This document shows, one piece after another, positions 54,934 through 64,000 of a DNA stretch of 64,000 bases; position 1 is the first letter of the stretch; the number at the start of each line of letters is the position of its first letter. The notes under the pieces are model-generated. The model saw only the letters and a program-made list of their open reading frames with translations. It was not told where the DNA came from and made no database searches. The stretch covers positions 93,565,902-93,629,901 of the forward strand of contig NC_073695.1 of NCBI RefSeq assembly GCF_029784165.1, written 5' to 3'. This DNA is from Wyeomyia smithii (lineage: Eukaryota > Arthropoda > Insecta > Diptera > Culicidae). A program made the translations under genes and the position numbers.

Positions 54934-55345
54934 CGGAAATTTGCAATATTTACAAATTGCTTTTTTTTTAAGATTTTCATCAGCTTCCAGTATAGACGAA
55001 AATGTGGCAACACTGGTTCCAGTACATGAATTCCGACAGATCTCTTGACAGAACAGAACAGGCATGACAGTCCATAACAGCATCTGCTGCTTTTGAATCT
55101 CAATCCTTCATCAGTCTTCACTTCACTAGTAGTACCGAAATTAGGCCTTGCCTTACTGTGAGTGCTTATAGGAACTGTGTAAATTTTAAAGTCCAGCTGG
55201 TGGAGTTCTGAAGATATTTTGTACGAAATAGAACTGAGCAGAGGTAGGTAATTAGTTATTAAGTTCACGTTTTAGTTCTCCATATTTGTATTTGCTTTAA
55301 TCTACCATTACTCATATTGATTTTCAATTCAACGTTTAATTTGGC

Positions 55346-56206
55346 ATGTCACAGGTCGGCGGTACGATGGATCCTACCAATAATTATCCAAGCGATAGTG
55401 ATGAAAGCGACGAAGACTTCCGCCCTGACAAGGAATCTGATGCGTCCGGAAGTGAAGTAGATTCCGATAGTTTGGACATTAATGAGCAAGATGAGAACAG
55501 CAGTACCAAAGCTGTAAGTAGTACAGCTGCTAAGAAGAGAAAGCGAAAATCTGGACATCTAGGAAAGAAAAAAAAGTTTCAAACCTCAGAAAATATAAAG
55601 AATTCACTTCAAGAAGAGCGCAAAGATTTAGATGAAGAAGAGGAAAAACGTAAATCAGATGCGCTATGGGCAGATTTTCTCGCCGGAACTGAAAGTTCAA
55701 ACAGTTCTTCGGTGTCAAAAGAAACAGCGGCAACAGATCCCAACAAGTCCAGCAAATCCACTGTTGATACCAAGCAGACAGAAAATGAAGAGGCAATTAC
55801 CGTTACAAAAGTATTTGAATTTGCTGGTGAGGCAGTTCATGTAACAGAGAAAGTTCCGAGCTCAAAAACAGAGGAATGTTCAAAATTGCTGCCCAAAGCC
55901 GCAAATGCAACCGTCTCTTCAAATGTTAAAAGTGGTTTTCCCAGGCCGCTTCTAGGTCGTCCAGCAACTGGTGGTCTGGGATCAGTATTAAGTCAAATTG
56001 GTAAGAAAAACAAGTTGAGCACTTTAGAGAAGAGTAAACTAGACTGGAACAGTTTCAAGCGAACGGAAGGGATCGAAGAGGAACTACAAACTCATAATAA
56101 GGGAAAAGATGGGTACCTAGAAAAGCAAGACTTCCTAGAACGGGCTGATTTGCGACAATTCGAGATAGAGAAGACTTTTCGACAAACAAATAGAAGTAAA
56201 CGTTAG
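55346..56206 (+). CDS. CFDP1: Craniofacial development protein 1 / YETI homologue (BCNT domain)
   Basis: The frame is intact: 286 codons from ATG 55346, or 279 from the ATG at 55367, which I consider at least as likely because CACAG just before it resembles a splice acceptor. The N-terminus is acidic (SDSDESDEDFRPD), followed by a Lys-rich stretch, a DALWADFL motif and a TKVFEFAGEAVHVT motif. The C-terminal BCNT domain has LSTLEKSKLDWNSFK, DGYLEKQDFLERADLRQFE. Length and motif order match CFDP1. The protein is nuclear and binds chromatin: yeast Swc5 is its counterpart in the SWR1 complex that deposits the H2A variant, and Drosophila YETI has the same role (established for the family). A poly(A) signal AATAAA lies at 56373-56378. 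Confidence 0.93.
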   Translation: MSQVGGTMDPTNNYPSDSDESDEDFRPDKESDASGSEVDSDSLDINEQDENSSTKAVSSTAAKKRKRKSGHLGKKKKFQTSENIKNSLQEERKDLDEEEEKRKSDALWADFLAGTESSNSSSVSKETAATDPNKSSKSTVDTKQTENEEAITVTKVFEFAGEAVHVTEKVPSSKTEECSKLLPKAANATVSSNVKSGFPRPLLGRPATGGLGSVLSQIGKKNKLSTLEKSKLDWNSFKRTEGIEEELQTHNKGKDGYLEKQDFLERADLRQFEIEKTFRQTNRSKR

Positions 56207-56372
56207 CTCTGCTGGCTCGTACCATTTTATCCTTACTATCACACGAGATGCTTAACGTCTTTTGGCTTATATCCAAACATCGCAGAACTGTACGTTTATA
56301 CTGGTAATCAAATATTTGCTCAGTATAGCCATTATGCTAAGATGAACAAGCATGTAACACCATATGTCTAGT

Positions 56373-56378
56373 AATAAA
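56373..56378 (+). terminator. Poly(A) signal of CFDP1
   Basis: AATAAA, 167 bp after the stop codon, followed by an A-rich stretch. Confidence 0.6.
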
Positions 56379-56399
56379 AAAGTGAAAAAGCATACATGA

Positions 56400-57856
56400 C
56401 GAAGTTGATTGTTTGTGCCGAAAATGAGTCCATATTTTTGAAAAAAGAATTAATTTTATTGTAGAATATTATACAAAATTCAGATTCAACTGAATACAAA
56501 GATAAGCGAACTGAGTGAATGATTACTGCCCTTATTCTTCTTTACGGTCGTATCTGCCTTTGGTATGAAAAGTTTGATTCAAACTACATAATTAGAAAAT
56601 TCTTGAACCCCCTATTACACAAGACGGGTTGAGGGTCAGACTGCTTGAATGCTCGTGATTCAGCTGTCACCAGTAAAGTCTCAGTAGACCTCCCAAATAC
56701 GACCTTTTGTTCAACCCGACAGTGACTGGAGTCGAGTAAAGTTACTTAACTCGTCTTATGTAATAGGGCCCTGCTTTTTGTATGTTTGAATCAAGCTAAC
56801 TAAGGGTTATTCAAACATTCCAACTAAATGTGATTCGTCTGAAACTAGCATAATAATTTTTTGCTGTAACATTTTCGCTTTTTGAAATATTTCCTAAGGT
56901 GAGGTAACCTTAGCATGTTCTTTGTGAAATATCAATAAAAAAGCAAAGCTTGTTCTTCAAAGCGTGTATATTCCCTTCCTAACGGAACTATTATGTCAAG
57001 AAACTTGGCATAATTGTTTTATGTTCAACACTCATGTAATCTTTTTGGATTCTCTCCACATTTATGTAGAAGTTAAAATTAAAATGTCTTTACCCAACGG
57101 TCAATTTTCTAAAATTAAAATTTTGATGACACTATTGAGAATACACTCATATATCGCGTCTTAATGGCTAATAGGGGTTTATTCCCATACTGTCAAATTT
57201 AAAATCTAAACAAAACAGGCTCGTATCACCTGTTATAATTTATTGGAGAATTTTGTGATTGATTTGATCACCTTCTACCGAAGGGTTCATAGTACGAATC
57301 AAATCAAAAACCAATAAATTTTGTATTCCTGCATGGGGCCTAATCTTAAAATTATGCTCTGTCTAGTCATTCCTTTATATTTTTTACTTGATTTGGGCTA
57401 GAATATCGTATTTTACACAATTTACTTCGATTAAGTAGCTCAGCGCCATTTTGAACATTTTCACTTTCCAGCAAATTCTGCGAATTGCTTTGTCAGATAT
57501 GGGATCAACCTTCAACACAGAATCGTGAAATTCAACCTTACAACTCAGCCATGTAGGTACATTAATTCAGGTTTTTTGTTATTTATTGTTTAATCTTTAT
57601 CTATCAGTCTATCCTTCAGTGTATCCTAGTCCACTTTCTTCAAACTATGTCGGTTACATGATGCATTCTAGCATTTAACTCACCGCACGAGCTCCCAGTG
57701 GTCAGATCGAAAGCAGACCGCCTCCTGTTTCTTTTTTAGTTCTCTCCTGAGCGTGTAAGCAGCCATAATTCAACATCATTCTCTCGCAAGTTTCTGCAAT
57801 CCAAAACATGATTACCAACAGACACATGAACCTGTTACTTATACGCCTGGAGGCTG
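56400..57856. other. Spacer downstream of CFDP1, no gene seen
   Basis: This is AT-rich with no supported open frame. A direct/inverted GATTTGATC / AATCAAATC motif pair near 57260-57305 is minor. GC content rises after 57,680 toward the next promoter. Confidence 0.4.
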
Positions 57857-58312
57857 ATGGAATGCGCGCGTTATGCTGCTAATATTGGTATTGTTTACGT
57901 ACTGATACGAACCTTGTTTGTTGGCGCACATGTCGCGTGCACGTCACCGCTAAGTCGGACTGGACTGTTCGTATCACAACAACCAGCGTCGCACACATAT
58001 CTGCGCAGCAACCTGCAAGTGGCCGGTTGTTCGGTAGGTCAGCAGCTTACTCTCGCTCTGCTTTGCGCCCAAGTTCGCGTGCTTTCTGTTGTGTCGCGTT
58101 TTTCTGTTGATGTTGCGCGCGCACTAGTTTGATGTTGAGGCCGGCCTCCTAGCGGGGTTCAGCCTTTGATAAGCGCGAAGCGATTGGAAACTCCTTAATA
58201 TTCGTTGCCATCCATCACCTTCCACCATCACCAAGCATCATGCGAACACAATCCGCGAGCCAGCATATAGGCACTCGGTGTAAAGGCCATAATTTGGATT
58301 GTGCAAAAAATG

Positions 58313-58350
58313 TATAAAATTTTCTTCGCCTGGCCGTTCCTCTGGTCAGT
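58313..58350 (+). promoter_or_regulatory. TATA box and initiator
   Basis: TATAAAA at 58313-58319 and the arthropod initiator TCAGT at 58346-58350 (A at 58348). The spacing of 35 bp is slightly longer than the usual 30. The upstream 500 bp is GC-richer than average with CG-rich tracts. Confidence 0.55.
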
Positions 58351-58713
58351 CGCTAGTCGAACGTTGAGCCGGAAACATCGTGATAAGTTCAACAGCCTTT
58401 CTACCCCCAAAATACCTAAAATTGCTACCTACCTGTCCGTGTAAAGAAAGAAGAAAAGAACTCTAAAAATTGCAAGGATTGAGATATTGAGCAATTGAAA
58501 TTCTAAGAGTCAAGGGCAGATATATTGCAAAATAATTGACTGATTCAGTGATATAATAGGACTCAAACAGTGATTTGTCAAGTTAATAACAAACAGGTCG
58601 CTGTTGAAAGAAATCTGCGAGAGCAAATCAAGAAGAAAAAAACTAGTGGCGTGCGAAAAAAGTTCAACTAATTATTAGCTGATTTGAAGTATCAGGTACC
58701 GAACGGAATCCAG
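58348..58713 (+). other. Untranslated first exon of an off-window gene
   Basis: From the initiator the sequence continues as an A-rich leader with many stops and ends CCAG|GTAAGT, a consensus splice donor at 58713/58714. No matching coding exon is recognised in the remaining 5.3 kb, so the intron is probably long. The identity of the gene is unknown. Confidence 0.5.
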
Positions 58714-59379
58714 GTAAGTTATAGATAGCGTCATACACAGCTTGTTTGTTCATTCGCATCACCTGAAGAATGCTGCTTGATTCGTTTTTTTTTACTTCTG
58801 AATCACCTAAGTTACAAAAAAGAACTGAAAAGATACAGCGAAAAACGAAGACGGAAATGCACTCACCTGTGGAGGCTCGCTCAGTTGTTGTGAGGCATGC
58901 TGTAGAGTTTATGTTTTGTAGTTTAGTTCTTTCTCGTTTCTAAATTATCACATGTACATATATTGCATTCACACTTATAGTTAGTCTATGGTTTCGTACT
59001 ATATGGCTCTGGGAATTTTTAACATGTAAGTGCGAAGAAAGTGAAATTAGGTATTCTTTGTTAATGAAAGCTGAAGAAAGCTGAAGAATTTGATGTTAAA
59101 ATGTATAAATTTGATTTTATGTTGTATAACTTTTATGAATTTTCTTTGTGCTGGGGAGTAACATGGATAACTCTACAAGCACTTATTCGATTTTCCGCAT
59201 ATCTGAATTAAATGTCATGTAAGCACAAACTTAAACGTTAGATTGCCAAATTTTGTGATTTGAAATAAAAATCTTTTTTTAAAGTAACTTGTTCGAAAAA
59301 CAAATCGCTTTATTTAATTGCCTCTCTAATTTAGCAAACCTTTGTTGGAAAAATATTTTACCTTATACTCTTCTAAGGT

Positions 59380-59540
59380 AACCCAGTGGTCTCGAGGTGC
59401 GATGCTGATCTAACAAGCTAGTCGTATGTTTGAATCCGGGTTGGGAATTGGATCGTAGCAACACAGATGGCCGCATATGTGTATAATAAACATAGGTCAA
59501 GTTCCGATATCAGAATGATAGCATCTTGTACTTCGCTATA
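59380..59540 (+). mobile_element. tRNA-derived SINE
   Basis: An RNA polymerase III A box TGGTCTCGAGG (59387-59397) and B box GTTTGAATCC (59428-59437) are present at tRNA-like spacing. The sequence cannot fold as a proper tRNA acceptor stem and is followed by unrelated sequence, as expected for a SINE of the type common in mosquitoes. The 3' end is approximate. Confidence 0.6.
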
Positions 59541-60021
59541 TGAAGTCCCATCTCAGGAACAAATCATCAAATCACCATAAAACATGGAAGAGTTTATAAA
59601 TAATTGCCGAGAATTTTATAGCTGAGAAATTGAGCAAAGCATTTTTAAAGTTTTCAGCGGCATTTCCAAGAAAATATGCAAAAAAGGCTTCAAGGCTTCT
59701 TGGTTTACAATAGGCGTTTCAATTTACTAAATGGTTAGTGAAACATTTGGCTGAATTTGACACCCAACAGAGTTTCACTGAGATAAATTAGATATGTATC
59801 TGGCTTGACGTACCATTAAAAATACATAAAAATTTTAAACTGGCGTAAGCAGAGTTTTCAAAAAGGTGGCTAACACAATACGAATATCCTTAAGCGGATA
59901 TAGAAACTAAAAACTAATGTTTTGAAAAGTTGCCTTCCAACAAGCTCTGGGATGTCGAATAATTACCCTCTCTGCTGTGAGAAAAATAAAAACATCGACA
60001 TACATGTTAATTATATAAATC

Positions 60022-60322
60022 CAGGGGGGATCTATCTGTCAAAAATCGTGTAACCAACATATTCGGCAACATGGTGTTTGTTTTGGTTTTTGTTCCTTTT
60101 GTTCATGAAATTGATCGATGTGAAATATTATAGAATTGGAATGTTTTTCATCAAAACTCGAGAAACCGCGGAAAACTTTCATGAATGTTGTTTAGCTATT
60201 CACATTTTTCCCCCATTATTGTTCATAGTTACAAAGATCATGGACCAACAAACGTCATGGACCAGAGTTGATCTGCGATAACACACACATATATGAAATT
60301 TGACAGCAGTGAATCCCCTCTG
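60022..60322. mobile_element. hAT MITE family B, copy at 60 kb
   Basis: The ends CAGGGGGGATCTATCTGTCA / TTTGACAGCAGTGAATCCCC are imperfect inverses, with a perfect 8-bp duplication TATAAATC at 60014-60021 and 60323-60330. It is a relative of 50473-50801. Confidence 0.92.
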
Positions 60323-60564
60323 TATAAATCAGACTGAACTCATCAAGCATCTATACGAATGTCTGTAGGTTATAAACAAATTCTAATGGTTAAATAAAAT
60401 ATAGCATACCAATATATTTATCTTCAATACCGAACTGAAGAAACCACAAAGAATTGATGGATCATATTGAAACTTAGGCCTTTACGAGATAATAAAACCA
60501 ATGTCGAACATGCCGGTACAAGAGCAATCAGTTTTACTGTACATGTGCACTAACTAATCAAAAT

Positions 60565-61297
60565 TAGGGACGTTGCGATACCACCGATACTAATACAGAA
60601 TCGATCCTTTTACTTCCGATACTTGGATTTTTGGTATCGATGTTCTACCAGCGATACTTCATCAATATCGATACACACCTCTCAGTATCGAAAAGACTCA
60701 AAACAACCCTGTAAAGAAGAACGAACGAAGCAGAAAAGCATCGGCAATGCCAATTTAATAGAAATTTCTATAGATTAACCTACGGGAACGATCCTTTTCC
60801 TTTTCGGTCATGCAGATCCGAAGGTAAAATCTACCAAGCCATGCAAGCGGCTCTTTTCGAAAACAGGATCAATTATTAAGGAAAAGCGTAATCGACTTTC
60901 GAAGAAGTTTCTGCAGATGCTGGTGTTTCTAGATTCAGTAAATTTATAGACCATTTCACGAACTGACAGGTGTCACGTATTCTGCTGTTGATGATGTTGC
61001 TTATACGTACGTTATGTCAGCGGTTCCGAGCTTTCTGTCAAAATTTCCTTCATAGATTGAGTTCAGAAACATCTCGTAAAATGGTCTATATAACTGGTTT
61101 AATTGAATTAAACATTTTATCTTGAGGAATAAATAATAAAAAAGAATTATGACTTATATTTTGAATGAACTGGTATCGCACAACGATACATTTAGGTATC
61201 GATACGTTAGCCTCGATACTATCGGAATATCACTGCTTGCTCTCGATACAGGTATCGATCCTAACTATCGATGTTTGATGGTATCGCAACGTCCCTA
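60565..61297. mobile_element. 733-bp hAT-like element with TATCGAT sub-repeats
   Basis: The ends TAGGGACGTTGCGATACCA are perfectly inverted, with a perfect 8-bp duplication ATCAAAAT at 60557-60564 and 61298-61305. GGTATCGAT-type motifs crowd both sub-terminal regions. No transposase is present. It contains a smaller TA-flanked MITE. Confidence 0.92.
60947..61088. mobile_element. 142-bp TA-flanked (mariner-type) MITE
   Basis: The ends TAGACCATTTCACGA / TCGTAAAATGGTCTA are flanked by TA. A related sequence starts near 63003 (TAGACCATTTTACGAGACG) and shares the interior GACAGAAAGCTCGGAACCGC. Confidence 0.85.
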
Positions 61298-61305
61298 ATC
61301 AAAAT

Positions 61306-62580
61306 ACGAGTGTCCGTGTTGCTACTATGTAGTAGTACTTGTTTTCAATTGGCAGCGTACTTCAAGGAAATTAATCCGAGCGTCACTAGTTAGTTAATTA
61401 TTACACCCTCAATAAAAAAATCTCTTGATTGCAGAATGTTTAGCGATCCGTATGAGCTTTAAAACGCGATTCTGGGAACTTTGCAGTTTTTTATTACAAT
61501 AATTTACAGTGTGATGAGTAGACTCTAGCAACAACACCTCTTCTGCGATAATCCAATGCACTCAAAGCTTTTTGAGAGCACATTCTATTCAGATAAGGAA
61601 TGGGTCTTAATACTGGGTTTTCCAGAAGCGCATGTAATGTACTGCTTATGTCGAATTCGTTTTTACGGCAGGACTATCCCGTCCCGGACTACGCTTTGCA
61701 GCTGAAAAAAAACACTTTCCGAGCAGTTGCATTGGTGTGCGTAATACCAGAGGTAACTGTCACTTTTGTTTTTGTCATTATCGCCATTGTCTTTTATCGC
61801 ATTTGTGCTACTGTACGAAAAATTTGCCAATTTACTGAAAAATGACAAAATAACAAGATAAAATAAATAAAATTCAACCTGATGTTTTACACGCGAAGAA
61901 CGATAATCAAAGCAAACCGATTTTGACACATTTTGTTTTTGATTTTGACACATACGTGTGAATGTGTTGGTGTCTTCAAAATTGCACTCTGTTTCTTGCG
62001 CGGACTGTCCGGGACAGTAAAAGGATAGTCCGGGATAGTCCGGAAAATGTAAAAAAACAGTGATAGGACAAAGTGTAGTCCGCGGGGTAGCTACACCGCA
62101 AAAACGAAAACGACATTAGAAGACTCATCTCCATATGGTCAACAACAACATGTGGATCCCACTGAAATTTGACATACTTATTTATCATGATCAACTCGAT
62201 CAACACTTATAACACTGAAATAACAATTAGTTTACGTAACAGCAATGTTTCTTTTTTCTGCTTACGTACATTTTCATCACGTAACAGATGTATAAAGATT
62301 ATAATCGTGTTATTATATTATATTATGCACAAAAGCAAGAGACGAGCCAACCGGGAGCGCAAACCTAGGATTAAAGTATAGAAAGCCTTCCGAAGGGATC
62401 CTGGAAGAAAATTTGTTTTCTAATAATGGTCGAAACAATACAAAAGGCGCTTACAAACTGTGTCAATATTAAATAAGAGCTCACCGAAACCAAACTAATT
62501 TGTTATTACAATAGTTTAACGTTACACTTACACCAAGGTCCGAGTCAGAAAAACTCCCAAAAACAAAAGAAACAACAATA
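61306..62580. other. No supported gene
   Basis: It contains a small imperfect palindrome with GGACTGTCCGGGACAGT and ATAGTCCGGGATAGTCCGG near 62000-62045. The 81-codon open frame at 61600-61845 has no recognised domain. Confidence 0.35.
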
Positions 62581-62586
62581 CGATAC

Positions 62587-62755
62587 ATGAGTATTGCTTT
62601 AAACGTGATTATTACCGTTGTAATCTTTAATATTCTTGGCCACATTGATTTAGATATAGACTCAGTATATTCAGATATTTATAAAAGTCCACATGCTCTG
62701 TGTTTTGATCATAACATTTTTTGGCGACATGTTTACATTGCAGGTATCGAATGCC
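62587..62755 (+). other. Possible short coding exon, unidentified
   Basis: ATG in an acceptable context opens a frame with a hydrophobic N-terminus (MSIALNVIITVVIFNILG) and reaches TTGCAG|GTATCG, which could be a splice donor. The frame also stays open to 62826. No family is recognised; it may be chance. Confidence 0.15.
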
Positions 62756-63000
62756 GTTCAATAACTGCAACATTTGACACATGCCAAAATTTAGAGGGGG
62801 GTCACCACCATTTTTGTTTTCAATGATGTCGATATGTATTTTTTTTAATGAAATAGTGGCAAAAAATATCAGAAAACTAAAATAGACAAGCTATTCGATT
62901 AATCAATTTGATATTCATATTTCCTCATCATAATTTATTGCGTTTTAGTAACTACTCAACATAACCAATCTGTAGGCGAAGATTAAGTTCATCACTACAA

Positions 63001-63110
63001 TAGACCATTTTACGAGACGTTTCTGAACTTAATTCATGAATGAAATTTTGACAGAAAGCTCGGAACCGCTGACATAACGCAAGTAATATTTTTCAATACT
63101 TTTGCGCAGT
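63001..63110. mobile_element. Partial copy of the TA-flanked MITE
   Basis: It shares TAGACCATTT and the AGCTCGGAACCGCTGACATAACG region with 60947-61088. Only one end is recognisable. Confidence 0.55.
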
Positions 63111-63400
63111 TTTGATGTTATAAGTTGGAGTAACTCTCTAACTGTATCATGCAATGTGACAATTGAAAAAAAAAGGAGTGCCGTGAGCTAAAAAAGGACA
63201 GGTTTGTAACTGATTAAATGTACTTGGTCCTCTCTGATTGAATCAAAGTCCATTGATCGGCGAACAGTCAAAAAGTTTTTAATCTACATGGTTAGCTTCT
63301 GCGACATCAACAATTATTGAAAATAGTTTGAATAAACTTTAAACTGTGTTTGTTCAATGGTAGGAGCGGAATGTTTTAATGGAACAAAAATACGGTTAAT

Positions 63401-63613
63401 TCACTCAATTAAGTTATTCGTAATCTCCACTTTCTCTGCAACTTTGGCCAAAATTGCCGTAGAATTGATAATGGACTGGATGGTTTCCTCGTGTTTTGGT
63501 TCTGGAATTTCTGTCACGTTTGGATGTAGTGCTTCAAGGACAGCTTCATGAAAAGTTGGCACAGGTTCTCCATTATTGATTAGAAAATAATATTGAATAG
63601 ATATTGACAACAT
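63401..63613 (-). CDS. Probable terminal exon of an unidentified gene
   Basis: The minus-strand frame ends TGA at 63401 and reads EPVPTFHEAVLEALHPNV, an acidic Pro/Glu stretch, then an amphipathic helix-like IINSTAILAKVAEKVEITNN. The lower part has protein-like composition, unlike the random frames nearby. The upstream limit and splice acceptor are uncertain. I cannot name the family. Confidence 0.3.
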   Translation of the reverse strand: MLSISIQYYFLINNGEPVPTFHEAVLEALHPNVTEIPEPKHEETIQSIINSTAILAKVAEKVEITNNLIE

Positions 63614-64000
63614 GCTTTACACACTTAAATGTCAATCGAGTCAGCTTCTTCTTGTAATAATATGAAAGGTCTTCTCCAAACAATCGCTTGTGTTGCCTTT
63701 AGCTTCGTAATTTTATTACGGGCATGAATCTAATTAGCTTGCATAAAACAGTAACAAACACACACTTACCACTTATTTCAACCTCCTGAGGATATAATTA
63801 ATTGGTAAATCATCAAGTTTTAAGTCAGTATTACTACTGTAACTTGAAATTCTTTCTGAAATTGTGGAATGTTGTGTCACCCACACAAATGACTAACGTT
63901 TCTCATTTACGTGTTCAATCAGAGTGGACCATGTACATTTTCCTCATTTACTGGTAAAGGATACTTTTTTGGCTAACGGGCAAAGAAGCATTCCGATAAG
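63614..64000. other. Right edge, nothing recognised
   Basis: AT-rich sequence without a repeat, RNA gene or open frame I can support. Confidence 0.4.

Noticed and set aside
57857..58132. 91-codon plus-strand frame upstream of the promoter
   Set aside because: It lies in GC-rich promoter-proximal DNA without domain or splice support.
59380..59460. Candidate tRNA gene
   Set aside because: A and B boxes are present, but the acceptor and anticodon stems do not pair properly; a tRNA-derived SINE fits better.
61976..62100. GGACTGTCCGGGACAGT palindrome cluster as a regulatory site
   Set aside because: The motif is short and imperfect, and nothing nearby is a supported gene; I see no evidence for a function.

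Overview
The window looks like a transposon-saturated chromosome segment of a culicine (Aedes-type) mosquito. The grounds are DD37E Tc1/mariner elements, a BEL/Pao element with an env gene, an R1-clade non-LTR element, a Copia element, dense small inverted-repeat elements, and two insect-like cellular genes lost in about 60 kb of repeats. There are no bacterial operons or CRISPR arrays. The species assignment is inference.

Cellular genes. A TMEM170-family membrane protein lies on the minus strand at 690-1082 and again at 10331-10723. The second copy sits in a block (1-2375 = 9642-12016) that is almost identical and abuts a 500-N gap, so it is probably an unmerged haplotype. CFDP1/YETI (BCNT domain) lies on the plus strand at 55346-56206 with its own poly(A) signal. 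A TATA/initiator promoter and an untranslated first exon ending at a GTAAGT donor (58313-58713) announce another gene whose coding part is outside the window. Two unidentified probable terminal exons are on the minus strand (28832-29028 and 63401-63613).

Mobile layout. 2.9-9.0 kb: a minus-strand Copia, split by a hAT-like element (3457-6980) that itself carries a DD37E Tc1-like element, which in turn carries another hAT MITE. 20.5-24.8 kb: a paralogous copy of the same composite, rearranged by a 1,035-bp tandem duplication. 12.9-14.3 kb: a second DD37E transposase pseudogene with a TA-flanked MITE in it. 15.5-17.5 kb: palindromes (including three consecutive ones) and a ~120-bp tandem repeat. 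29.7-31.8 kb: a foldback-like element with sub-repeated arms and a GC-rich core. 33007-48667: a complete BEL/Pao element (LTRs, 5-bp duplication CCAGC) on the minus strand with Gag carrying a PHD finger, protease, RT/RNase H, integrase and a virus-type glycoprotein gene; a 5.3-kb plus-strand R1-clade element (34807-40148) splits the glycoprotein gene. 49-55 kb and 59-61 kb: nested MITEs, a SINE, and strong hairpins.

Most insertions could be dated relative to one another because target-site duplications, LTR comparison or paralogous empty sites are visible within the window itself. All transposon genes seen are broken by stops, frameshifts or insertions; only TMEM170 and CFDP1 look intact.
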